Positions 52,932 to 61,647 of a stretch of DNA of 64,000 nucleotides are shown here, piece after piece. The position numbers were made by a program, and so were the translations under genes. The notes under the pieces were generated by a model, which was not told the DNA's origin, made no database searches, and was given only the letters and a program-made list of their open reading frames with translations. The DNA lies in NCBI RefSeq assembly GCF_000424265.1, contig NZ_AUJO01000003.1, positions 124,001-188,000 on the forward strand, given 5' to 3'. This DNA comes from Butyrivibrio sp. WCD3002 (GTDB lineage Bacteria > Bacillota > Clostridia > Lachnospirales > Lachnospiraceae). Each line of letters begins with the position of its first letter. Position 1 is the first letter of the stretch.

Positions 52932-55220
52932 TTAAATCGAAAGCCTTACTCTATATTGTGCTATAGAATCCACAGAAGTCATCCTGCAGACCTTGCCATC
53001 CTTCATTTCAGGTTTGGACTGAAGATAGATTTTGTCATCCTCATGCAAAGGATAAACTACCGCTTCAGCCTCGAATTTATCTTCAAGGCCGTTTTCTCCC
53101 TCTGAACCAATAAATCTCTTAAGGCCCACCTCCCACTTTTGACCGGTATAGAAACTGTCGGCTATCATCTGACCTTTACTGAAGGTCTCCATATCCTTAG
53201 CAGCATAAAGCTCGCCTCTGTCTCCCGTATAGTCTATCATAAGATAAACTTCATCTATGTCAGAATCTATATCAGATACTTTTATTCTGTATTTCATACT
53301 GCCATCTACGCCGGGCTCAGCATTCTCATCCCAGCTAAGGATTGTCATTACCGGATTAACATACTCATCAACATATCTGTAATCAGCAAATTCCATGCTG
53401 TCTATCATGTAGGATTCGCTTGCGCTCTCAGCATCAGCATGTATAAAGCCGATGGGCGTCTCGTCAAGATCGGGCCACACTCTGAAGGATACATTATGCT
53501 CTCGTCCATCGGATGGAATCTCTGCATAAATCTCATAGCCAAGGGAATTACCTTTTTTATCTGTCCTCGGATTCTCAACCACATTGTATTCACTTATGAC
53601 AAGATGCTCAGCCCCGCGCTCATCTATGATTTTCACAGCATGCTCAGCCTCATTTCTAAGAAGAGTAACAATGCTTATTCTTCCAAGGTCACCTTCTATC
53701 TCATAGGATGCTGACTCATTTTTATCTGTATAAAAAACGTATGCCAGTTCTTTTCCTCTCTCATCATGAAGGATACAAAGAGGCGTAGCATTTGCTCTTC
53801 TCAAAACAGCCTCATATCCGATAGGCATATTAAAGGGATAGAAGAAATAGTCTCCGTTATTAACATCCCTTTCCTCAAAATCGCAGATTTTTTCTCCGGC
53901 TTCATCGTAAGCGGAAAGTGTAATCTGCTCATGGTCTGCCATCTTATATCTTCTCTGATAATTGTTTACAAAAAGATATCCGGACAGTTCCTCTTTACCG
54001 CATATCTCAGCCTTATGAGCTCTCACTGCGCATCTAAGGGACGAAAGATCATCGGGTTTAAGGGGATTTCCGGGCTGCGGAATATAAGGCATATCGCAAA
54101 GCTCTTCTCCAAAATCCTTGGTGAACATGGCAAGTGTTCTAACCTTGCGATAGGTCTCCTCCATCTGTCCGTACTCTCTTATAGGCGCATTGAAATCATA
54201 GGATAAAACAGGCAGATCGTTGGGATAGCCTGTTGCTGTGCTCTCCTGCAAAGTTGTGAGCTTGCCCTCCGGATTGGTACCGCCGTGATACATATAATAT
54301 CCAAGGAGATTTGCACCGCTTCCCATTTTTACCATGCTCATAGCAGCCGTGTCATCGCCTGTGGCAATAGGCCTTCTGTGATGGGTAACCTGAAGTCCGC
54401 CTCCAAGCTCAGCTGTAAGATAAGGAAATCTATCCATATCAAAGGTAATTCCAACGCCAAGGCCATGATCTGAGCCTATGTTGTGATCGTTTCTTTCCTT
54501 TGTGAAAATATAATTTCCACTGGGTTCAATCTCTGTGGTTCTTGGATCCCACGGTGCCTCGCAATATCCGCCCATAACAGGCAGCATTCCTCCTGTTACA
54601 GCTCCGCCCCAACCGGTAGCAGTGTAGATCGGCGCATCAAAACCTATCTCCTTTGCCATGCTCTGAAGGGTTCTCATGTGCTGTTCTCCCTCAGGGCCTC
54701 CAAAGCCGCCGCAGTGACCATATTCATTTTCAATCTGGATGCCGATAACAGGGCCATCATCCTTAAGGAAAAATCCCTTTGCCTGTTCATAGATATGCTC
54801 GTAGAAATTTCTTACATGAGAAAGATATTCCGGAGCATCACTTCTAAGATCGTATCCTTTTTCCTTAGCATCCTCCAGAAGCCAGTCGGGGAAACCTCCG
54901 TTTCTGGCTTCGCCATGGGCCCAGGGACCTATTCTCAAAATGCATTTAAGCCCGCTCTGTTTAACGGTCTCAAGGAATTTATGTAAATCCCTGTCTCCGC
55001 TAAAATCGAATTCTCCGCGAATTTCTTCATGATGTATCCATATAGTATAAAGTGATACGATGTCAACGCCGCCACTTTTCATTTTCTTTAATTCTTCAGC
55101 CCAATAGCGGCTTCTATATCTGGAAAAATGCATCTCACCCATAACAGGATAAAAAGCCTTCCCGTCAACTGTCAGTGATTTTTCATTAAAAGACAGATTA
55201 CTTTCCTTCGTAAGTTTCAT
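52932..55220 (-). CDS. GH35 beta-galactosidase
   Basis: A 762-residue glycoside hydrolase of family 35. The TIM barrel (about 10-330) contains the acid/base Glu in IGIQIENEYGHCGG near residue 170 and the nucleophile Glu in PYLTAELGGGL near 270, followed by beta-rich domains. There is no signal peptide, so galactosides are cut inside the cell. The second ATG (55220) is chosen because GGAGG is eight bases away. The gene is last in the order binding protein, two permeases, LacI regulator, GH35, though a terminator lies just before it. The exact linkage cut is unknown. Confidence 0.9.
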   Translation of the reverse strand: MKLTKESNLSFNEKSLTVDGKAFYPVMGEMHFSRYRSRYWAEELKKMKSGGVDIVSLYTIWIHHEEIRGEFDFSGDRDLHKFLETVKQSGLKCILRIGPWAHGEARNGGFPDWLLEDAKEKGYDLRSDAPEYLSHVRNFYEHIYEQAKGFFLKDDGPVIGIQIENEYGHCGGFGGPEGEQHMRTLQSMAKEIGFDAPIYTATGWGGAVTGGMLPVMGGYCEAPWDPRTTEIEPSGNYIFTKERNDHNIGSDHGLGVGITFDMDRFPYLTAELGGGLQVTHHRRPIATGDDTAAMSMVKMGSGANLLGYYMYHGGTNPEGKLTTLQESTATGYPNDLPVLSYDFNAPIREYGQMEETYRKVRTLAMFTKDFGEELCDMPYIPQPGNPLKPDDLSSLRCAVRAHKAEICGKEELSGYLFVNNYQRRYKMADHEQITLSAYDEAGEKICDFEERDVNNGDYFFYPFNMPIGYEAVLRRANATPLCILHDERGKELAYVFYTDKNESASYEIEGDLGRISIVTLLRNEAEHAVKIIDERGAEHLVISEYNVVENPRTDKKGNSLGYEIYAEIPSDGREHNVSFRVWPDLDETPIGFIHADAESASESYMIDSMEFADYRYVDEYVNPVMTILSWDENAEPGVDGSMKYRIKVSDIDSDIDEVYLMIDYTGDRGELYAAKDMETFSKGQMIADSFYTGQKWEVGLKRFIGSEGENGLEDKFEAEAVVYPLHEDDKIYLQSKPEMKDGKVCRMTSVDSIAQYRVRLSI

Positions 55221-55284
55221 TTTCATATCCTCCGAGCAGGGACATCCGGCTCTTCAAAGCCTTCCTCCTGCTTTATTTAAAAAG

Positions 55285-55322
55285 TGCCGGCTCATTTTCA
55301 AATACCATTAAATGAGCCGGCA
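55285..55322 (-). terminator. Intrinsic terminator between lacI-type gene and GH35 gene
   Basis: A perfect 13-bp stem TGCCGGCTCATTT with its complement, 12-nt loop, followed on the minus strand by a TTTTTAAATAAAG tract. GH35 expression would need read-through or a promoter in the short gap after it. Confidence 0.8.
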
Positions 55323-55330
55323 TATTGATT

Positions 55331-56326
55331 TTACTTCGTGCTTTCTTTCATTACAACTTCATAATTCTTCAAGCTTTGTTTTTCAACCTTTTCACCATCT
55401 ATCAGTGAAAGCAGCATTCTGGTTGCTGTAGCTCCAAGCTTTCTTTCATCAAAATTCAGTGAAGTAACAGGAACTACTGCATTTTCCAGAATATTACTGT
55501 TGTAAAAGGATGCCAGTCTAAGATCCTCGGGAATCTTGATTTTTTGCGCTCTGCATATAGAGATCACATATCCCGCAAGCTGATCATCCATACAGATTAC
55601 TCCATCAACTTTCTTTGCTGCAAGATGCTTTAAAATCTCTGTAAGTCTCTGCTCATTTCCCTGATTCAGAAATATGAGAGACTCATCGATTTTCTTGTTA
55701 GCCCTCTTAAAGGCATCAACAAATCCATCATATCTGGTTCTGGTGATCATGTGATTCTGTGAACCACCGATAAGAGCCAGCTTGGAGTGTCCCTTTCCTA
55801 TCAAGATAGAGGTAAGCTCCATACATGCGCCATAATTATCATTATCAACAGTAATGATATCTTCGTCAAAGGACGTTCCTATTGCTATAAAAGGAATTCC
55901 GCTTTTTTTCAGATACTCAGCAGGCTTATCATCAATAAGTGTTCTTGTCAGGATTACTCCGTCAACCTTTCTGTTCTCAATGATTCGTCTGAGATTAGAT
56001 ATCTCATCTCCGGATACAAGGGTTATAACAATGTCATATCCATGACCGCTTGTAACCTCACTCATTCCAATAAGGCAACGCTGAAAAAAAGGCAGGTCGA
56101 CAAGTGAATAATCACCGGGCCATACAACAGCCATGTTATATGTCCTTCTCTGAGCAAGTCCTTTGGCAACAACATTAGGTTTGTAATTATTCTGTTCTAT
56201 GTATTCGAGGACGCGGGTTCTTGTTTTTTCTCCAATTCTGCCCTTACCAGAAATTGCTCTGGATACGGTAGTTTTGGAAACACCAAGGGCCGCCGCAACA
56301 TCCTCGATGGTTATTTGCTCGCCCAT
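55331..56326 (-). CDS. LacI-family transcriptional regulator of the galactoside operon
   Basis: A 331-residue repressor. The N-terminal helix-turn-helix reads ITIEDVAAALGVSKTTVSRAISGKGRI with the hinge helix after it (shown here in parts: EDVAAALGVSKTTVSRA), followed by a periplasmic-binding-protein fold effector domain. It lies 35 bp after the MalG-like permease gene and before GH35. Multiple palindromes with central CG, typical LacI operators, occur in the promoter region of the same operon at 60193-60394, so auto-linked control by a galactoside inducer is likely. Confidence 0.92.
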   Translation of the reverse strand: MGEQITIEDVAAALGVSKTTVSRAISGKGRIGEKTRTRVLEYIEQNNYKPNVVAKGLAQRRTYNMAVVWPGDYSLVDLPFFQRCLIGMSEVTSGHGYDIVITLVSGDEISNLRRIIENRKVDGVILTRTLIDDKPAEYLKKSGIPFIAIGTSFDEDIITVDNDNYGACMELTSILIGKGHSKLALIGGSQNHMITRTRYDGFVDAFKRANKKIDESLIFLNQGNEQRLTEILKHLAAKKVDGVICMDDQLAGYVISICRAQKIKIPEDLRLASFYNSNILENAVVPVTSLNFDERKLGATATRMLLSLIDGEKVEKQSLKNYEVVMKESTK

Positions 56327-56361
56327 ATTTTTTCTCTCAAAGTTTTAATAAGGAAGTTCCG

Positions 56362-57237
56362 TTAGCCTTTTACAGCACCGCCGGTAACACCTTCAACGTA
56401 GTACTTCTGCAGGAACAGGAACAACAGTGTAACCGGAATGGCAACAAGCACGCCGCCGGCACAGAATCTGGTAAAGTAACCCTGATAGTCACCGGTGTTC
56501 ATCCATCTGTACATGGAAACGGCTACGTTGTAGCTCTTATCATGTCCAAATGCGATGTAGGAAGCAAATACATAATCATTCCAGGGTGCCATGAAAGCTA
56601 CCAGCATTGTGTAAATGATGATGGGCTTACTCATGGGAAGTGTCATTGTAAAGAATACTCTTGCTCTGGAAGCGCCATCGATACGGGCAGCTTCATCCAG
56701 TGCCTTGGGAATAGTATCAAAATATCCCTTACATACGTAGTAACCCATACCTGAGCTTGCAACAGATACCAGAATCAATCCCGGTATAGCACCTGCCTGA
56801 GTAAGTCCCATCTGCTTAAGCAGGAAGTACAGACAGATCATTGTAAGGAAGCCCGGAAACATACCAAGTACCAGCCAGAACTTCATAAGTGCTGTTCTTC
56901 CGTAAAATCTCATACGGCTAAGAGCGTAGCTTACGCAAAGTATGATGATAGTCTGAAGCACTGATACGCAGGTAGCAATGATAACTGTATTGAGATACCA
57001 TCTCTTGAAGTTGGTCTCATTTCCAAGAACGAATCTGTAGTTATCCAGTGAAAAGGTCTTGGGAATTATATAACCAACAATTCCGCCGTACTCAACCTCG
57101 GGAAGATATGATCTGAAGCTTCCAAGTACCAGTCCCACAAAAGGGAAAAGCCATATTATAACGATGATTGTAAGTGCCAGATAAGCAAGTGCATTGCTAA
57201 TGGCACGTTTCTTTTTCATAGAAGTCTCTTTTGCCAT
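56362..57237 (-). CDS. Sugar ABC transporter permease (MalG type)
   Basis: A 291-residue inner-membrane permease with six predicted helices and the EAA loop that contacts the ATPase, seen as GYFDTIPKALDEAARIDGASR near residue 190 (EAARIDGASR core). It is the second permease of the galactoside importer. Its ATG overlaps the stop of the MalF-like gene by one base (TAATG), showing translational coupling. No ATPase gene is nearby, so a shared MsmX-type ATPase encoded elsewhere is expected. Confidence 0.92.
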   Translation of the reverse strand: MAKETSMKKKRAISNALAYLALTIIVIIWLFPFVGLVLGSFRSYLPEVEYGGIVGYIIPKTFSLDNYRFVLGNETNFKRWYLNTVIIATCVSVLQTIIILCVSYALSRMRFYGRTALMKFWLVLGMFPGFLTMICLYFLLKQMGLTQAGAIPGLILVSVASSGMGYYVCKGYFDTIPKALDEAARIDGASRARVFFTMTLPMSKPIIIYTMLVAFMAPWNDYVFASYIAFGHDKSYNVAVSMYRWMNTGDYQGYFTRFCAGGVLVAIPVTLLFLFLQKYYVEGVTGGAVKG

Positions 57238-58637
57238 TACTGGAATCCCTCCTCATCCTTAACTGACGGCAGCATGCGATATACAGAAAGCATGATTATA
57301 GCCGTAACAACGAATACCATGATACCTATTACAGCGGCCATCTTATAATCAGTGTCATTGATGGTCATCTTATAAAGCCATGTTACAAGAAGGTCTGTAC
57401 CACCTGCACCTCCTGCATAACTCATAGACTTTGGTCCGCCACCTGTCAAAAGATAGATAACGTTAAAGTTATTAAGGTTACCTGTATAGGATGTAAGCAG
57501 ATAAGGTCCTGTTACGAAAAGCATGTATGGCATTGTGATATTCTTAAACATCTGCCAGGGTGTAGCGCCGTCAATCTTGGCACTTTCATACAGATCCTCA
57601 GGAATGTTCATAAGAAGACCTGTAGCCATAAGCATAAGATAAGGGATACCTATCCAGATATTGACTACTACGATTGTTATCTTTGCAAGCCATGGATTTG
57701 TCCAGAATGGAATCGCACTCTTTATTATTCCCAGTTTAAGAAGTGTTGCATTGATTATACCTGCGTTATCAAACATCTTTGCCACATACAAAAGACTTAC
57801 AAACTGAGGAATAGCGATGGTCATAACAAGACATGTACGCCAGAACTTTTTAAATTTGATTCCCTTCTTGTTAATAAGAATCGCTACTGCTATTCCAAGG
57901 AAGTAGTCAATAAAGGTTGCAAGAAAAGCCCAAACCAGAGTCCAGAGAAGGACGCTTACGAAGGTACTTCCAAATCCGCTTTTTCCAAAGGAAAAAAGAT
58001 TCTTGAAGTTTTGAAGTCCAACCCATGTGAACAACTTGGTAGGTGCCTGATGTGTCGCATCATAATTGGTAAAGGCAACACATATCATGAAAATGATCGG
58101 CAAAACGGTGAAGGCGAATACACCTGTTACCGGAAGTGCCAACAAAGTTTTATCAAAATTAGAATCAAAGAGTGACAGGAAATCTGCTCTGTTTCCGGGA
58201 AGTTTCTTGCCTTGTTTAAGTGCAAGCTCTTCCTTTCTGTTCTCTTTGATGTTCATTCTCCACAAGAAAATAATGAATACAATAAAAATAAGAGTTAAAA
58301 GACCAAACAAAAGGATCAGGAATGAATGATCTCCATACACTATTTTTCTGCGCTTTTTAGTTGTCTCGATTACACCAAGTGTTCCCAGCTTGGAAAAATA
58401 TTTACCGCCAAAAGCTCCAAGGAACACAAAGAATAAAATCTCAACAACAAGATACATAAGGCCTCTTAAGGTCTGTCCCCTGAGTATCGGTCCGATACCC
58501 ATAATCAAAAATGAGAGTTTTGTTTTCCAATCGCCCTCTTTAAATGTGACCCCAATCTCCTTGAGGTCATTTACCAAAATCGAAAAAAATCTGCTAATAG
58601 GATTCTGTTTCGAATTAGACGCATTATCACTGCTCAT
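57237..58637 (-). CDS. Sugar ABC transporter permease (MalF type) with extended N-terminus
   Basis: A 466-residue permease. The C-terminal half has the usual transmembrane core with the EAA loop in PEDLYESAKIDGATPW. The first 150 residues add extra helices and a soluble segment (ILRGQTLRGLMYLVVEIL and others), an extension also found in MalF relatives of Firmicutes. The start at 58637 has GGAGGAG before it; the longer frame to 58670 is not supported. A terminator separates it from the upstream binding-protein gene, so permeases are made at lower level than the binding protein. Confidence 0.9.
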   Translation of the reverse strand: MSSDNASNSKQNPISRFFSILVNDLKEIGVTFKEGDWKTKLSFLIMGIGPILRGQTLRGLMYLVVEILFFVFLGAFGGKYFSKLGTLGVIETTKKRRKIVYGDHSFLILLFGLLTLIFIVFIIFLWRMNIKENRKEELALKQGKKLPGNRADFLSLFDSNFDKTLLALPVTGVFAFTVLPIIFMICVAFTNYDATHQAPTKLFTWVGLQNFKNLFSFGKSGFGSTFVSVLLWTLVWAFLATFIDYFLGIAVAILINKKGIKFKKFWRTCLVMTIAIPQFVSLLYVAKMFDNAGIINATLLKLGIIKSAIPFWTNPWLAKITIVVVNIWIGIPYLMLMATGLLMNIPEDLYESAKIDGATPWQMFKNITMPYMLFVTGPYLLTSYTGNLNNFNVIYLLTGGGPKSMSYAGGAGGTDLLVTWLYKMTINDTDYKMAAVIGIMVFVVTAIIMLSVYRMLPSVKDEEGFQ

Positions 58638-58697
58638 AGCGTTCTCCTCCGCTCTTGCGTTCCCACACAACCAAGTATTTTCAGCATTCCTTCTAAA

Positions 58698-58730
58698 AAA
58701 CCGGCAGAAGGCAAAAGCTCCTGCCGGTTT
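58698..58730 (-). terminator. Intergenic terminator/attenuator between binding protein and permease genes
   Basis: A 10-bp stem AAACCGGCAG/CTGCCGGTTT running into TTTTTT on the minus strand. Such a site lets the binding protein be made in excess over the membrane components. Confidence 0.78.
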
Positions 58731-58773
58731 GAATTTTTCAAGGTATTGTTTTTACCTCGCTAAGTCATCAGTT

Positions 58774-60156
58774 TTACTGAGCAAGACCTACTACTGTCTC
58801 CTGGAATGTAGCAAGTGCTGCCTTGAGGTCATCATCAGATGCGCTCTGGAACTTGTCTGTTACATCACCAGCAAGTGCCTCTGCATTTGACCAGTAGTCA
58901 CCAGGATACTGACCCTGAGGAATTGTGAATGCGAACTGCTCTGAAAGTGCTGAAAGAGCTTCGTCAGCCTTAACTGAAGAATCTTCCTGAGCATTGAGGT
59001 TTGAAGGGCCCCAACCTACTGCATTGTATCTGGCAAGCTGAACTTCTTCGCTTGTGAGGTACTGAGCAAGTGCATCACATACAGCAAGCTTGTTCTCATC
59101 TTCCTGAGGCTTAACACCAAGAAGCTTGCATCCGTTGAAACCGCTCATCTGATAGCTCTTGCCATCAGAACCTGTGAATGTAGGAAGCTTAGCGCAAGCG
59201 TAGTTGTCGCCAAGTGCTGCCTTAACTACATCTGCATCCCATGTACCATCGATGATTGCTGCATAGTCAACTGCATCGCCTGCAGAAGAACCGGGCTGGA
59301 AAGCCTTAGAAGAAGCAACTTCGATCATCTCCTTAAGAGCTACGAGGCCTGCATCTGAATCATAGTTACAATCGCATGCTGTGAAGTTACCGTCATTGTC
59401 TGACTCGTATGTAAGTGTGCATCCTGTTCCGAAGAAGAATGCTACCTGATACCAACCTGTAAGATCCATGTAGAAGTTCTTACCAGCTGCTTCGCACTGC
59501 TCAAGGATGCCCTCAAGAGTAGAAGGATCTGTTACAACGCTCTTATCATAGTAAAGGAAATATCCGTTATCAGCTGTCATAGGATAAGAATAAAGTGTAT
59601 CGCCAACTGTTGCTGCTGTTACAGCACCTGCTGCGTTCTCACTCTTGATTGCATCAACGTTCTCAGGAGCAACCTCCTCAAGAGCACCTGCTGCAACAAG
59701 TCTTGCTGTCTGGTCCTGAGCGAAACCATAAATATCAGCACCTGCTGTTACGTCTGTGATCATGTTGCTTGCTGCATCGCCTTCACCTACAGCCTCAACT
59801 GTTGCTGTGTATCCGGCGAACTGAGGGTTAGCTTCGATAAACTTATCGAACTGCTCCTTTGTGAAATCAACTACATTGTCAGCAACCCAGATCTTAATCT
59901 CGCCTGTGCCGTAATCTGTGTCATCTGCTGCTTCTGCAACATCTTCTGTAGCTTCTTCTGTTGCTTCTTCAACTGCTTCTGCTGCATCTTCAGTTGTTTC
60001 TTCAACTGCTTCTGTTGCCTCTTCTGCAGTCTCCTCTACTGCATCTGCAGTGCTCTCAGCAGTATCTGCTGCTGTGTCGGCTGCGCCGCCGCATCCTGCA
60101 AGCAGTGATGCAGTCATAGCTGTTGCCATCAAAACTGATACCAATTTCTTTTTCAT
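58774..60156 (-). CDS. Extracellular sugar-binding lipoprotein (MalE type)
   Basis: A 460-residue ABC transporter substrate-binding lipoprotein. A signal peptide ends in the lipobox SLLAGC with Cys22 as lipid attachment site. A 60-residue acidic, repetitive linker follows (about 25-82), then the bilobed binding fold from about 86. The start at 60156 has GGAGGAAAA before it; the longer frame to 60198 is unsupported. It is first gene of the galactoside operon, ahead of a terminator and the permeases. The linker contains a perfect-spacing 11-residue repeat, described separately. Confidence 0.92.
   Translation of the reverse strand: MKKKLVSVLMATAMTASLLAGCGGAADTAADTAESTADAVEETAEEATEAVEETTEDAAEAVEEATEEATEDVAEAADDTDYGTGEIKIWVADNVVDFTKEQFDKFIEANPQFAGYTATVEAVGEGDAASNMITDVTAGADIYGFAQDQTARLVAAGALEEVAPENVDAIKSENAAGAVTAATVGDTLYSYPMTADNGYFLYYDKSVVTDPSTLEGILEQCEAAGKNFYMDLTGWYQVAFFFGTGCTLTYESDNDGNFTACDCNYDSDAGLVALKEMIEVASSKAFQPGSSAGDAVDYAAIIDGTWDADVVKAALGDNYACAKLPTFTGSDGKSYQMSGFNGCKLLGVKPQEDENKLAVCDALAQYLTSEEVQLARYNAVGWGPSNLNAQEDSSVKADEALSALSEQFAFTIPQGQYPGDYWSNAEALAGDVTDKFQSASDDDLKAALATFQETVVGLAQ
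59944..60042 (-). repeat. Three tandem 33-bp coding repeats (11-residue acidic unit)
   Basis: Residues 39-71 of the binding protein are three copies of an 11-residue unit AVEE(T/A)(A/T)E(E/D)A(T/A)E, followed by a decayed fourth. The Ala/Glu-rich hendecad pattern suggests a long helix acting as a spacer through the cell wall. Confidence 0.75.
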
Positions 60157-60210
60157 TTTACTTTTTCCTCCGTTTATTACCGTTTTTTTGTTGCGCAATG
60201 GTTAATTTGC

Positions 60211-60222
60211 GCAATCGGTTGC
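60211..60222. promoter_or_regulatory. LacI-type operator downstream of the binding-protein promoter
   Basis: GCAATCGGTTGC, palindromic with a central CG and one mismatch, 10 bp beyond the -10 element. A related degenerate copy (GCAATGGTTAAT) lies at 60195-60206. Confidence 0.55.
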
Positions 60223-60232
60223 TCTTGATCAC

Positions 60233-60261
60233 ATTGTAAGTCTGTGCTTTTTTATCGTCAA
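60233..60261 (-). promoter_or_regulatory. Sigma-A promoter of the galactoside ABC operon
   Basis: On the minus strand TTGACG (60256-60261) is spaced exactly 17 bp from TACAAT (60233-60238), about 75 bp before the binding-protein ATG. A palindrome centred on CG (AAAACGTTTT) lies just upstream of the -35 at 60283-60292. Confidence 0.68.
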
Positions 60262-60321
60262 TAGTGATTTCTTCCTAAAAGAAAAACGTTTTCCTTATAC
60301 AAATTGCACAATTTTGTTACC

Positions 60322-60394
60322 GGAAACGTTTAGTTTCAAAAAGTGCATGCGCAACCGTTTGTCTTGGCTTATTAACTGTGTCGGTAACGTTTCC
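60322..60394. promoter_or_regulatory. Cluster of upstream LacI-type palindromes
   Basis: Three sites with a central CG: GGAAACGTTTAG (60322-60333), GCAACCGTTTGT (60351-60362) and GGTAACGTTTCC (60383-60394). They lie upstream of the promoter and may be auxiliary operators or sites for a second LacI-family or CcpA-like regulator. Confidence 0.5.
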
Positions 60395-60408
60395 GATTTA
60401 TATTTTCA

Positions 60409-61647
60409 TTATTGTGCTTTTTTATAAAAACCGGCTCCGTTTCCTGCCGCTACGCCTGTAATACAAAGCTCAACAAGAATGTTCATAACCTCTGAAATAC
60501 CGATATTTATGCCCTTTTCAGCCATTTTCTCATATATCGAAGCCGATGTCTGAGGATAGAAATCCATCACGGAGTAAACCTCTTGTTGTGCACTGCTCAT
60601 AGTTATAAATGGCACAGTTGCGCTACTCTCCGCCTGAGCCCCTTCGGAAACTCCAATGTTTTCCCCAGTTTCAGCCACTTTATCATCTGAAGACAAATTT
60701 TTATTTCCGACGAACACTTCTCCCATCAGCTTTCTTCTGAGAAAATCCACGACATCCTCAGGTGATGTGGCAATTTCTGCCCCCTGACGAATCAACTGAT
60801 TGCAGCCACTGCTAAGGTTATCGCATATCCTTCCCGGGACTGCAAAAACTTCTCTCCCCTGGTCAAGAGCCATATCCACCGTTATAAGTGTTCCGCTTTT
60901 CTGTCTTGCCTCAATAACAATAACAGCATCGGACAGCCCGCTTATTATCCTGTTTCTTGGCGGAAAAAACTGTGGCTTTGGAAGTGTTCCGGGGACATAT
61001 TCGGATATAATTCCTCCCGAGACTATAAGTTCATCATAAAGTGCCCTGTTTTCCTCAGGATAGCAAACATCTACTCCGCTTCCCAGAACGCCGAAGGATG
61101 CACCGCCCGCATAAGCTGCTGCTTTTTGCGCAATGCCGTCAATTCCCCTGGCCATTCCGCTTATAACCTGTATTCCGGCCAGCGCCAGCTTTTCTCCAAA
61201 TAATCTCGCGGCATATTTTCCATACTCAGAGCTGTTCCTTGCTCCGATTATTGATACCGAAGGCCTATGCTCATCAGGCATTTTCCCTGCGCAGTAAAGT
61301 GCAAAAGGCGGATCAGGAATATCCTTTAAACGACCCGGATATCCTTCAGAAAAATAGGAGCAAAAGTCGATTCCCCTGGTGTAGAGATATTCAAATTCTC
61401 CGTCCACATCCCATTCTCCTTTAGCTGCCTTAAAGGCCTTAAGCTGTTTGCCCGTGAGCATTTTTCTTAGGACATCGCAAGAGGCATGATAAATCTCTTT
61501 ACAGCTTCCAAGCTCCCGGTAAAGCATAAACAGCGTCTTATTCCCAAAGCCCTGAATATTGTGAAGCATATAAGCATATTTATCTTCTTCCGCAAAAACC
61601 GCATTATTCAACGGCTTGCCGCTCTCAAAGTCTTTTATATTGCCCAT
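60409..61647 (-). CDS. dprA: DNA-processing protein DprA
   Basis: A 412-residue protein that loads RecA onto incoming single-stranded DNA during natural transformation. The Rossmann core shows SIIGARNSSEYGKYAARLFG, SGMARGIDGIAQKAA and GSGVDVCYPEENRALYDE (each within the nucleotide-like fold at about 105-310). A C-terminal winged-helix domain follows a variable linker (about 320-345). The start overlaps the comM stop (TGATG). Natural competence is not shown by this alone, but dprA, comM and pilT lie together. Confidence 0.93.
   Translation of the reverse strand: MGNIKDFESGKPLNNAVFAEEDKYAYMLHNIQGFGNKTLFMLYRELGSCKEIYHASCDVLRKMLTGKQLKAFKAAKGEWDVDGEFEYLYTRGIDFCSYFSEGYPGRLKDIPDPPFALYCAGKMPDEHRPSVSIIGARNSSEYGKYAARLFGEKLALAGIQVISGMARGIDGIAQKAAAYAGGASFGVLGSGVDVCYPEENRALYDELIVSGGIISEYVPGTLPKPQFFPPRNRIISGLSDAVIVIEARQKSGTLITVDMALDQGREVFAVPGRICDNLSSGCNQLIRQGAEIATSPEDVVDFLRRKLMGEVFVGNKNLSSDDKVAETGENIGVSEGAQAESSATVPFITMSSAQQEVYSVMDFYPQTSASIYEKMAEKGINIGISEVMNILVELCITGVAAGNGAGFYKKAQ

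Noticed and set aside
53139-53714. 191-codon plus-strand frame
   Set aside because: Antisense inside the GH35 gene, rich in Ile/Tyr/His as expected from a shadow frame, with no start signal.
59918-60205. Repetitive Ser/Ala/Val-rich frame on the plus strand, and the idea of a direct-repeat array
   Set aside because: The repeats are the 33-bp coding units of the binding-protein linker on the other strand. Spacing, in-phase reading and lack of unique spacers exclude a CRISPR array.
60322-60333. Catabolite-responsive (cre) site for CcpA
   Set aside because: The left half fits the consensus but the right half lacks the required CA; it is better described as a generic LacI-family palindrome.
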